Of a DNA stretch of 12,649 nucleotides, positions 1-6,487 are shown piece by piece. The DNA is taken from assembly GCA_002432545.1 (NCBI GenBank), contig DJFR01000092.1, positions 7,652 to 20,300 on the forward strand, in the 5' to 3' direction. The notes beneath the pieces are model-generated. The model made no database searches, had not been told where the DNA came from, and saw nothing but the letters and a program-made list of their open reading frames with translations. The translations under genes were made by a program, and so were the position numbers. Numbering within the stretch: the first letter of the stretch is position 1; each line of letters begins with the position of its first letter. Source of the stretch: Flammeovirgaceae bacterium UBA5867. GTDB lineage: Bacteria; Bacteroidota; Bacteroidia; Cytophagales; Cyclobacteriaceae.

Positions 1-980
1 CCAAGCTTAACAGCCCGCTCCACCGCTTCGGCCGTGATGTTATCATACTGCACCGTAACACGATCGTTGGTCTCGATCCATTCGTATATCTTTTCGATAT
101 TTTTCTTACGCATTTTTTTCAATACAGGTACACCGAGTTGCTTTAGCGATGCAGCATTGTAATGCTGTTCCAACTGCGATTTCATTGGTACCACCATCAG
201 CTTCTTGCCGAGATATAAGGCTTCAGCAGGTGTCTCAAAACCTGCTCCACACAATACACCTTTGGCAGATGTCATACTTTCGGCAAATTCATCTTTATTA
301 ACCGGGTATACTGAAAGTTTACCAATGTGGTAGGGCTTCTTGGCGTGCTTCGAGAAAATATGCCACTTTATCTTCGGTATCTTGGCCAGCAGCGGCACGA
401 GCTTCTTGTCATCGTACGAAGGTAAATATACGGTGTAGTGTTCTTTCTCTATATTCTTGCATTCGCGTACAGCCGAGCGAATCACCGGTGTATATATATT
501 TTTGTCGTAGCGCTCGAAGTGAAACGATACATATTTCTCTATCGGGGCATAGTTGTGCAGCACCCACTCGCCTACCGGGTCTATCTTTTTAGGCGTTGGC
601 ACTTTCGATGACAGCAATGCCGACTGATGACTAAGCCCCACACAAGGTATATCTCGCTTGCGACACGCCCATGCGGTAATCGGCTCAAAGTCGTTTATAA
701 CCAGATCGTATTTATCTACGGGAAATTTCTTTATCTCTTTATATACTTCTTTGGAACTGTTCTGCTTGAAAGTACGGAGGAAATCTATACCCCCGCTTTT
801 CCCAAAGAAAAAGCTGAGTCCTTTTGATTTATACTTTACCGGGTATGGTAGTTTTATATCAGCCTGAGCACCGCTAATAAATAAATCAAGGTCGCCATAT
901 TGTTGCAGGATGGGAATAATATCTTCCGCGCGGGCCAGGTGACCGTTACCTGTACCTTGAATAGCAAATAGGATTTTCAC
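1..980 (-). CDS. Glycosyltransferase, MurG-like GT-B fold (PF13528-type), 3' end cut by the window edge
   Basis: I translated this frame by hand: 326 codons are visible and the C-terminus lies beyond base 1. The protein begins MKILFAIQGTGNGHLARAED; the GTGNGH motif (residues 9-14) is the glycine-rich N-terminal loop of MurG-like GT-B enzymes. The C-terminal half has CGAGFETPAEAL (244-255) followed by P265 and SQLEQHYNA, which resembles the nucleotide-sugar donor site of that fold. Such enzymes move a sugar from an NDP-sugar to a lipid or other acceptor at the cytoplasmic membrane face; donor and acceptor cannot be read here. I chose the GTG start at 980 because it overlaps the upstream stop codon as GTGA and gives the family's usual N-terminus. 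Translational coupling to the phosphoesterase is likely, and the pairing suggests a role in envelope glycolipids (inference). Family members are usually about 340-370 residues, so little should be missing. Confidence 0.85.
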   Translation of the reverse strand, partial: MKILFAIQGTGNGHLARAEDIIPILQQYGDLDLFISGAQADIKLPYPVKYKSKGLSFFFGKSGGIDFLRTFKQNSSKEVYKEIKKFPVDKYDLVINDFEPITAWACRKRDIPCVGLSHQSALLSSKVPTPKKIDPVGEWVLHNYAPIEKYVSFHFERYDKNIYTPVIRSAVRECKNIEKEHYTVYLPSYDDKKLVPLLAKIPKIKWHIFSKHAKKPYHIGKLSVYPVNKDEFAESMTSAKGVLCGAGFETPAEALYLGKKLMVVPMKSQLEQHYNAASLKQLGVPVLKKMRKKNIEKIYEWIETNDRVTVQYDNITAEAVERAVKL

Positions 981-1834
981 TTTTTAACCGTTAAAAATTC
1001 GTTGACAAGGTCGCGAAAAATTTCATCGTTATCGAGTCTGTCGCCCCTAAATCGTTTCGGTAATTTTATAGCCTGTGCAACTCTATCTTCTGCGTAACGG
1101 TAAATACGCCAGTTTGTACCATCATACTCCAGGCACGAAAGATTTTCAATCCAGTCGCCAGAGTTCAGGTACATCACCTCGCCTTTATCGGTCTGTATCC
1201 TTTTTATTTCCGGATGATGGATATGACCGCATACTACAAAGTCGTAACCATTTTCAATCGCTATATCTCCGGCTGTCTTTTCAAAATCGTTAATGAACTT
1301 TACGGCTGACTTTACACTATCTTTTACTCTTTTGGATAACGATATCTTCTCGCGCCCCAATTTCAACAGACACCAGTTAACCATTGTATTGATCAGGATG
1401 AGTGTATCATAACCAATCGCTCCCAACTTGGCGAGCCACTTGGAATATTGCATAGTTACATCAAATACATCGCCATGAAAAACCCACGCACGCTTGCCAC
1501 TAAGTTTCAGTACAATTTTATTGTCGATGATAAATGAACCAAGCCGAAAGCCTGCGAACTTGCGCAGCATTTCATCGTGATTACCGGTAAGGTATATAAC
1601 TTTGGTGTTCTTGGCAAGCAGGCCCATGATGTGCCTGATCACCTGCATGTGCGACTTGGGCCAGTAGCGCTTGCTGAACTGCCACATGTCGATGATGTCG
1701 CCATTGAGTATAATTTTCTTCGGCTTGATGGTTTTCAGATAACGCAACAACTCTTCTGCATGACAGCCGTAGGTGCCAAGGTGTATATCTGATAAAATGA
1801 CGAGTTCAAGCTCTCGCTTCTTTTTCTTGCCCAT
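977..1834 (-). CDS. Metallophosphoesterase, LpxH-like (UDP-2,3-diacylglucosamine diphosphatase family)
   Basis: The 285-residue protein carries the full calcineurin-type metal-binding set: DIH (D16, H18), NGD (D46), GNHD (N85, H86), H120 in FHGD, and GHIH (H204, H206). This order matches the LpxH branch, which cleaves UDP-2,3-diacylglucosamine to lipid X and UMP in lipid A synthesis at the inner membrane. A hydrophobic and basic insert (about 130-185) sits where LpxH has its lipid-binding cap, and YLNSGDW (222-228) is also seen in LpxH-like proteins. Bacteroidota genomes often hold more than one such protein, and the coupled glycosyltransferase fits a different lipid headgroup or pyrophosphate equally well, so I give no gene symbol. 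The ATG at 1834 is followed by a lysine-rich segment before the first strand. The stop codon overlaps the GTG start of the glycosyltransferase. A TAnnTTTG promoter element lies about 75 bases upstream. Confidence 0.88.
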   Translation of the reverse strand: MGKKKKRELELVILSDIHLGTYGCHAEELLRYLKTIKPKKIILNGDIIDMWQFSKRYWPKSHMQVIRHIMGLLAKNTKVIYLTGNHDEMLRKFAGFRLGSFIIDNKIVLKLSGKRAWVFHGDVFDVTMQYSKWLAKLGAIGYDTLILINTMVNWCLLKLGREKISLSKRVKDSVKSAVKFINDFEKTAGDIAIENGYDFVVCGHIHHPEIKRIQTDKGEVMYLNSGDWIENLSCLEYDGTNWRIYRYAEDRVAQAIKLPKRFRGDRLDNDEIFRDLVNEFLTVKK

Positions 1835-1847
1835 GGTTACAAATAAT

Positions 1848-1882
1848 GATTCCCCAAGACACGTATTGCCTCTCGGGGAATC
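1848..1882 (-). other. Inverted repeat (hairpin) in the predicted leader of the phosphoesterase mRNA
   Basis: GATTCCCC at 1848-1855 pairs perfectly with GGGGAATC at 1875-1882 across a 19-base loop. The 8-bp GC-rich stem lies in the transcribed leader, 14 to 48 bases before the start codon. No T-run follows it directly, so it does not look like a simple terminator. It could be an RNA structure controlling translation, or a protein-binding site; the sequence does not decide. Confidence 0.4.
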
Positions 1883-1910
1883 CCCAAACCTATGAAGAAG
1901 TTCTTTGCTT

Positions 1911-1918
1911 CAAAGGTA
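1911..1918 (-). promoter_or_regulatory. Predicted -7 promoter element for the phosphoesterase-glycosyltransferase unit
   Basis: Read on the minus strand, this is TACCTTTG, an exact match to the Bacteroidota -7 consensus TAnnTTTG. It would start transcription near 1904 and give a leader of about 70 bases. I see no clear TTG at the -33 position, so the call rests on one element. Confidence 0.45.
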
Positions 1919-1976
1919 AAGTGTCATTGTGAATTGAGATGACTTTGGTTGTTATGAAATTGTTAACACCGGGGGC

Positions 1977-2183
1977 GTTATTCGTTACACGTTAATCGTT
2001 ATTCGGAAAGAGTGTGGATGCTATTTTGAGTAAGATATATTTGAGGATTTTCTTTTTGTGAGGTATAAAATCCAATGGCACAAAGAGCACAGAGGAGACC
2101 AGAGTTACACAAAGAAAATTTATCAGTATACTTACGAATGCTTTGTACGATTAACGATTCACGATTAACGTGTAACGGTTAAC
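1977..2183. repeat. Foldback element with nested inverted repeats, MITE/REP-like
   Basis: The outer arms are CGTTACACGTTAATCG at 1983-1998 and its exact reverse complement at 2162-2177. They extend outward to 1977 and 2183, where 20 of 22 positions pair. Two further arm pairs are nested in the right order: 2030-2039 with 2127-2135 (one-base bulge) and 2047-2060 with 2108-2119 (two-base bulge). The central part carries three CACAAAG/CACAGAG units (2079, 2088, 2108). No open reading frame is evident. The rest of the 1835-2202 gap holds only the phosphoesterase leader and promoter. A non-autonomous mobile element or a palindromic intergenic repeat is the likeliest identity. I saw no clear target-site duplication, and copy number cannot be known from this window. 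Confidence 0.55.
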
Positions 2184-2202
2184 AATTAACGGATAATGGT
2201 CC

Positions 2203-2865
2203 TCAAGACTTTACCTTCTCCACAAGTAACTTTTCGCACACTACATTACTGATTACCTCACGATGTTTCTTCAAGTATGAGATGGTCATACTTCCATCGT
2301 ATTTCTCGATGGATTCGATTTTGATATGTACCCCGAGGTTTAGTTTTTTGCTGTTCAGAAATATCAGGAAGTCTTCTGATGAGTGTGTAAGTGCGGAGAG
2401 CTTTACGGTATCACCCGGCTTGCAGTCCGAAAGTTTCTGGTATGCCTTCCAGATTATTTTCCCGTTCTTATCAGGAATCGGAGAGCCATGCGGATCTACT
2501 GTTGGATGTCCTAACAATTCATCCATGCGATCGAAGAAGACCGGAGATTTTATGTGCTCGATCTGTTCAGCGATTTCATGCACCATCTCCCAGCCAAATC
2601 CCATCTTTTCTACCAGGTACATTTCAGTAAGCCGATGCTTTCGTATTACGAGTGCTGCTTCGCGTTTGCCCTTGGCTGTGAGGGAAATAGGTTTATACTT
2701 CTCATAGTTTACAAGTCCTTGTTCGCTCAGGTTCCGCACCATGCTGTTAACCGTTGGGGTGCTTACCTGAAGTATACTGCTAAGGTCGGTTGCGCTGATC
2801 TCTCCCTGCTCGTTGGCCAGGTTAAACAATGCTTTCAGGTAGTTCTCTTCGGTTTGTGAAGCCAT
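2203..2865 (-). CDS. DtxR/MntR-family metal-dependent transcriptional repressor
   Basis: With the ATG at 2865 the protein has 220 residues. An in-frame GTG at 2871 would add two, but the usual family start (MASQTEENYL) favours the ATG. Domains in order: winged helix-turn-helix (about 6-64, recognition helix near STPTVNSMVRNL), metal-binding and dimerisation domain (65-145), and an FeoA/SH3-like C-terminal domain (148-218). Metal ligands are preserved as H77, E81, H96, E100, E103 and H104. E100 stands where DtxR has Cys102, which is the arrangement in the manganese regulator MntR; N8 replaces Met10 of DtxR. Mn2+ or Fe2+ sensing is therefore plausible, but the metal cannot be fixed from sequence. 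The gene is divergent from a TonB receptor, and a DtxR-box-like palindrome lies between them, so it probably represses that receptor and perhaps itself. Confidence 0.9.
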   Translation of the reverse strand: MASQTEENYLKALFNLANEQGEISATDLSSILQVSTPTVNSMVRNLSEQGLVNYEKYKPISLTAKGKREAALVIRKHRLTEMYLVEKMGFGWEMVHEIAEQIEHIKSPVFFDRMDELLGHPTVDPHGSPIPDKNGKIIWKAYQKLSDCKPGDTVKLSALTHSSEDFLIFLNSKKLNLGVHIKIESIEKYDGSMTISYLKKHREVISNVVCEKLLVEKVKS

Positions 2866-2885
2866 TAACACTATGATTTAATCTT

Positions 2886-2893
2886 CAAAAGTA
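2886..2893 (-). promoter_or_regulatory. Predicted -7 element for the DtxR-family gene
   Basis: On the minus strand this reads TACTTTTG, an exact match to TAnnTTTG. Transcription would begin near 2879, about 14 bases before the ATG at 2865. No well-spaced TTG is visible; the palindrome at 2919-2934 would sit at or just upstream of the -33 region. Confidence 0.45.
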
Positions 2894-2916
2894 TACATAT
2901 TTTTATTCAATTTAAC

Positions 2917-2946
2917 TTGTTAGACTAATCTAACTTTATAATTTTA
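2917..2946 (+). promoter_or_regulatory. Predicted promoter of the TonB-dependent receptor gene
   Basis: A TTG (-33) at 2917-2919 is followed, after exactly 19 bases, by TAATTTTA at 2939-2946, one mismatch from TAnnTTTG. Transcription would begin near 2953, leaving a 20-base leader. The spacing fits the Bacteroidota housekeeping promoter. A DtxR-like palindrome fills most of the spacer. Confidence 0.5.
2919..2934. promoter_or_regulatory. Candidate operator for the DtxR-family repressor
   Basis: GTTAGACTAATCTAAC is a 16-base palindrome in which only the pair at positions 7 and 10 fails to match. It resembles the core of the known DtxR/IdeR box (TTAGGTTAGCCTAACCTAA). Its place between the -33 and -7 elements of the receptor promoter, next to the regulator gene, is the classic position for a repressor site. 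Binding is inferred, not shown. Confidence 0.6.
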
Positions 2947-2958
2947 CATATGTAAAAT
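2941..2958. repeat. Perfect 18-bp palindrome at the receptor start site
   Basis: ATTTTACATATGTAAAAT is its own reverse complement. It overlaps the predicted -7 element and transcription start of the TonB receptor gene. It may be a second regulator site or a second, weaker site of the same repressor; being AT-rich, chance is also possible. Confidence 0.45.
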
Positions 2959-2972
2959 ATGATTTAGAAAAT

Positions 2973-5255
2973 ATGAAAATAAATATCTTTACTACTCTTA
3001 TTATTATTGGCCACGTGCACGCATTTGCCCAAACGGGTACTATCTCCGGGAAAGTTACCGGGCAGGGTCAGCCGGTGGCGTATGCCAGCATTGTTCTGAA
3101 AGGGACTTCCCTGGCAGATGTTACAGATGAGGCCGGTGTATATACCATTCGCAATGTTTCGTTTGGTCATTATACCGTTGTAACATCAGCTGTTGGCTTT
3201 GAACCACAGAACCGCGAGGTTTCTATATCCGCAGACCATCCAACTGCTACGCTTGATTTCAACCTGACGGAATCTGTATCTGAATTACAGGAAGTAGTTA
3301 TATCAGGCACTATGAAAGAAGTGAGCCGCATGGACAGCCCTGTTCCGGTAGAAGTATATACTTCTGCTTTTTTTAAAGCGAACCCTACTCCTTCCCTGTT
3401 TGAATCTTTGCAGAACGTAAACGGTGTGAGACCACAGCTGAACTGCAACGTCTGCAATACGGGCGATATACATATCAACGGACTGGAAGGTCCCTATACC
3501 ATGATCCTGATTGATGGCATGCCGATCGTGAGCGGACTCTCCACAGTATATGGTCTTACCGGTATACCACAGTCGTTGATTGAGCGCATGGAAATTGTAA
3601 AGGGCCCCGCCTCTACGCTATACGGATCAGAAGCTGTGGGCGGATTGATCAACATTATCACCAAGAAACCAGCGCTGGCGCCTATCCTGTCCGTTGATGT
3701 GATGGGAACATCGTGGGGAGAAGTTAATACTGACATCGGTATAAAATTTAATGCTACTGAGAAGACACAGAGTCTGCTGGGTATAAATTACTTTAACTAT
3801 CAGAACCCGGTCGATAACAATCATGATGGCTTTACCGATGTTACATTGCAGAATCGCATTTCTGTTTTCAACAAATGGAGTTTTCAACGAAAGAATAACA
3901 AAGAATTGTCGATAGCAGCACGGTATAACTATGAAGACCGCTGGGGTGGCGATATGCGCTGGACACCGGAGTACCGTGGTGGCGATCAATTTTACGGAGA
4001 GAGTATATATACCAGTCGCTGGGAGACCTTTGGTACGTACCAGCTTCCGGTGGAAGAAAAGATAAACTTTCAGTTCAGTGCCAACGGTCATGAACAGAAT
4101 TCATATTACGGAACAACCTCCTATGATGCCAGGCAATATATAGCTTTTGGACAGCTAACCTGGAACCGGCAAATAGCACAACGCCATGATGTATTGCTGG
4201 GCACAGCGTACCGATATACATATTATGATGATAACACCCCTGCCACGGTTGGGGCAGATGGCAACAATCCTTCCATCACTTCGCTGCCGGGTATATTTGT
4301 GCAGGACGAAATTACGCTGAATGAATTCAATAAACTGTTGGTGGGGCTACGCTACGACCATAACAGCGTTCACGGTGCTATCTTCTCGCCACGGTTAAAC
4401 TATAAATGGACATCGCATAATAAGCAAACGGTAATCAGGCTCAGCACCGGAAACGGCTATCGTGTGGCCAACGTTTTTACGGAAGATCACGCAGCGCTTA
4501 CGGGGGCACGCCAGGTTATATTCACCGAATCGCTGAAGCCGGAAACTTCGTGGAATACCAACCTGAATGTTGTAAAAAAGATATATGCTGCGAACGGTAC
4601 ATTTATCGGTATAGATGCCAGTGCCTTCTATACGTATTTTACAAACCGTATTATTCCGGACTACGAAACCGATCCGAACAAAATTATCTATAGTAATTTG
4701 AATGGTTCGGCAGTATCCAAAGGTATATCCATGAATTTTGATGTATCGTGGGCAAGCGGGTTTAAAATACTGGCGGGCTTTACTGCCATGGATGTAGAAG
4801 TAACGGAAAATGACGAAACCTATCATCAGCTCCTCACCGAGCGTTTCTCCGGTGTATGGAATGTTGGCTATACATTTGGCAACTCCGGTTTCTCGGTTGA
4901 TTATACCGGCAATGTATATGGCCCCATGAGGCTTCCGTTACTGGGTGAATTGGACAATCGCCCGGAATATTCTCCGTGGTGGAGTATACAGAACATTCAG
5001 ATCACGAAAAAATTTCAAAAGGGATGGGAACTATACGGAGGTGTTAAGAACCTGCTGAACTATACACCACCATCGAACAGTATAGCACGACCGTTCGATC
5101 CGTTCGACAAGAATGTAAAGTTTGATGATAACGGCCAGGTTATACCAACGGCAGATAATCCGTATGGTCTAACGTTCGATCCTTCCTACGTATTCGCGCC
5201 TAACCAGGGTATACGCGGATTTATAGGGGCTCGCTACATCATAAGCCAGCCCTGA
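2973..5255 (+). CDS. TonB-dependent outer-membrane receptor, probably for a metal or metal complex
   Basis: The 760-residue protein has a signal peptide (about 1-19, ending AFAQ), a CarboxypepD_reg-like domain (about 22-100), a TonB plug domain (about 115-232) and a 22-strand-type beta-barrel to the end. The plug carries hallmark segments: NGLEG (170-173 region), ILIDGMPI (178-185), ERMEIVKGPASTLYGSEAVGG (split around 204-224) and INIITKKP. The only two cysteines in the whole protein form CNVC at residues 158-161, just before the NGLEG segment. It would import a substrate across the outer membrane using energy from TonB-ExbB-ExbD, none of which is encoded here. The divergent DtxR-family repressor and the operator-like palindrome suggest iron, manganese or a chelate as substrate (inference). 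No SusD-like lipoprotein follows, so a glycan role is unlikely. The last residues RYIISQP form the final strand region. Confidence 0.92.
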   Translation: MKINIFTTLIIIGHVHAFAQTGTISGKVTGQGQPVAYASIVLKGTSLADVTDEAGVYTIRNVSFGHYTVVTSAVGFEPQNREVSISADHPTATLDFNLTESVSELQEVVISGTMKEVSRMDSPVPVEVYTSAFFKANPTPSLFESLQNVNGVRPQLNCNVCNTGDIHINGLEGPYTMILIDGMPIVSGLSTVYGLTGIPQSLIERMEIVKGPASTLYGSEAVGGLINIITKKPALAPILSVDVMGTSWGEVNTDIGIKFNATEKTQSLLGINYFNYQNPVDNNHDGFTDVTLQNRISVFNKWSFQRKNNKELSIAARYNYEDRWGGDMRWTPEYRGGDQFYGESIYTSRWETFGTYQLPVEEKINFQFSANGHEQNSYYGTTSYDARQYIAFGQLTWNRQIAQRHDVLLGTAYRYTYYDDNTPATVGADGNNPSITSLPGIFVQDEITLNEFNKLLVGLRYDHNSVHGAIFSPRLNYKWTSHNKQTVIRLSTGNGYRVANVFTEDHAALTGARQVIFTESLKPETSWNTNLNVVKKIYAANGTFIGIDASAFYTYFTNRIIPDYETDPNKIIYSNLNGSAVSKGISMNFDVSWASGFKILAGFTAMDVEVTENDETYHQLLTERFSGVWNVGYTFGNSGFSVDYTGNVYGPMRLPLLGELDNRPEYSPWWSIQNIQITKKFQKGWELYGGVKNLLNYTPPSNSIARPFDPFDKNVKFDDNGQVIPTADNPYGLTFDPSYVFAPNQGIRGFIGARYIISQP

Positions 5256-5256
5256 T

Positions 5257-5271
5257 CAAAGTCATACTTTG
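5257..5271. terminator. Weak hairpin in the convergent gap, possible bidirectional terminator
   Basis: CAAAGT and ACTTTG form a 6-bp stem around a CAT loop, two bases after the receptor stop codon and ten bases before the convergent TPR gene's stop. There is no T-run, so termination here would be weak. It is the only structure in the 26-base gap. Confidence 0.3.
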
Positions 5272-5281
5272 TAGCGTGCGT

Positions 5282-5785
5282 CTAGACCAGCAATTGTTTT
5301 TTACGTTCACACCGTTTAATGGAATCGGCTGCTGTTTCTATACTCTTTGCATCAAACGAGTTTTGTATGTGTAGGCGGAAGTAGTGAATGGCATCGTCCA
5401 GTTTACCTTGCGCCTCGCGCAGCAAACCATATTCGTTATAGATGGTTGCATAGCTGATGCCTGATACTTTGATAGCCAGTTCAAGTACGCGTTCGAGATC
5501 ATCGTACTTGCGAAGTGCAGAGAGGCAATAACAGTAATTATAGTATGCAGCCGGGTATTCAGGCGAGAATTTTATAGCAAGCCTGTAATGTTCTTCGGCT
5601 TGTGTATAGTTCTTGAATTTGGTTTCGTAGAGCCACCCCAGGTGGTTGTGTGCTTTTCCGAAATCAGGTGCTTCGGCCAGTATCTCTTCCAATAAGTGCG
5701 CAGCTTCACTCAGTCGTCCTTCGCTGATCATGCGGTCGGCACTCAGAAATTTTTCTTCGAGGTAAAAATTAGTTGTCTCACTCAT
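5282..5785 (-). CDS. Small TPR-repeat protein
   Basis: The 167-residue protein is built almost wholly of tetratricopeptide repeats. Units can be placed near 10-42 (SADRMISEGRLSEAAHLLEE), 44-77 (KAHNHLGWLYE then AEEHYRLAIKFSPEYP), 79-110 (AYYNYCYCLSALRKYDD) and 113-146 (ATIYNEYGLLREAQGKLDDA). No signal peptide or membrane segment is seen, so it is probably cytoplasmic. TPR arrays bind other proteins; the partner cannot be named. It lies 16 bases after the trmB stop on the same strand and is most likely the last gene of the folC-trmB operon. The link to tRNA or folate metabolism may be positional only. Confidence 0.8.
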   Translation of the reverse strand: MSETTNFYLEEKFLSADRMISEGRLSEAAHLLEEILAEAPDFGKAHNHLGWLYETKFKNYTQAEEHYRLAIKFSPEYPAAYYNYCYCLSALRKYDDLERVLELAIKVSGISYATIYNEYGLLREAQGKLDDAIHYFRLHIQNSFDAKSIETAADSIKRCERKKQLLV

Positions 5786-5801
5786 AAACGAAAGTTAATT
5801 A

Positions 5802-6455
5802 TTAAAAGTGAAAACGAAGATACTTAATCGTTTCTCCTTTGGCTGCGAACGCTTCTTCGTAACGCGTCTTGATATCAAAACATTCCGGACGAAGTTCAGA
5901 CGCATATACATCGCTGGTGAATTTCAAATCTTTGATGTCGGTTCTGTTCTGTGCTTCTTCCAACGTATACTCGTATAAAGTCGTATTATCGGTTTTTAAA
6001 CGCACGTAGCCTCCGGGTTTCAACAGGCGTTTATACATCTCCATAAAGCGCGGACTCGTCAAACGTCTTTTTATATCACGCTTGGTCGGGCGCGGATCGG
6101 GGAATGTAAGCCACACTTCATCAATCTCACCAGGCTCAAAGAAGTTTTCAATCAGCAATATATGGGTACGCAGAAAGGCAACGTTAACAAGATTCTCTTC
6201 GACTGCTACGGTGCTTCCTTTCCATATTCTTTCACCTTTTACATCTACACCTATATAATTTCGTTCCGGAAAAAGTCTGCCGAGTCCAACCGAGTATTCT
6301 CCACGGCCGCATGCAAGCTCTACAGTAATCGGTTTATCATTTTTAAAATGTTCTTCCCGCCACTTTCCTTTAATCGTTTTATAGATCGGTTTGGTAGGTT
6401 CGATCACGTTAGGTCTTTCTTCGATGATCTTAAAACGTTCCAGTTTACGCTTCAC
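5802..6455 (-). CDS. trmB: tRNA (guanine-N7-)-methyltransferase
   Basis: The enzyme uses S-adenosylmethionine to methylate G46 in the variable loop of tRNAs. The 217-residue protein is of normal length and shows the class I methyltransferase motif ELACGRGEY (46-54), the acidic loop GVD (69-71), the TrmB signature TFPDPRPTKRDIKRRL (117-132), KTDN (154-157) and TRYEEAFAAKG (197-207). The signature has Arg where many TrmB proteins have Trp (FPDPWP), a visible variation. The start is GTG at 6455: the frame reaches a TAA nine bases further upstream and the GTG gives a proper N-terminus. The gene lies 32 bases after folC and 16 before the TPR gene, all on the minus strand, so one transcript is likely. 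Confidence 0.93.
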   Translation of the reverse strand: MKRKLERFKIIEERPNVIEPTKPIYKTIKGKWREEHFKNDKPITVELACGRGEYSVGLGRLFPERNYIGVDVKGERIWKGSTVAVEENLVNVAFLRTHILLIENFFEPGEIDEVWLTFPDPRPTKRDIKRRLTSPRFMEMYKRLLKPGGYVRLKTDNTTLYEYTLEEAQNRTDIKDLKFTSDVYASELRPECFDIKTRYEEAFAAKGETIKYLRFHF

Positions 6456-6487
6456 AAAAATTTATATTCTGATTTACTAATTCAATT

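Noticed and set aside
627..867. Two overlapping short plus-strand frames
   Set aside because: They lie wholly antisense to the glycosyltransferase gene, whose frame carries recognisable motifs throughout.
2148..2191. Repeats read as a CRISPR array remnant
   Set aside because: Units are only 6-9 bases with 5-base spacers, far shorter than CRISPR repeats, and no cas gene is present.
2282..2859. Plus-strand open frames of 79-141 codons opposite the DtxR-family gene
   Set aside because: The minus-strand protein shows complete DtxR domains and ligands; the opposite frames are shadows with no sensible start context.
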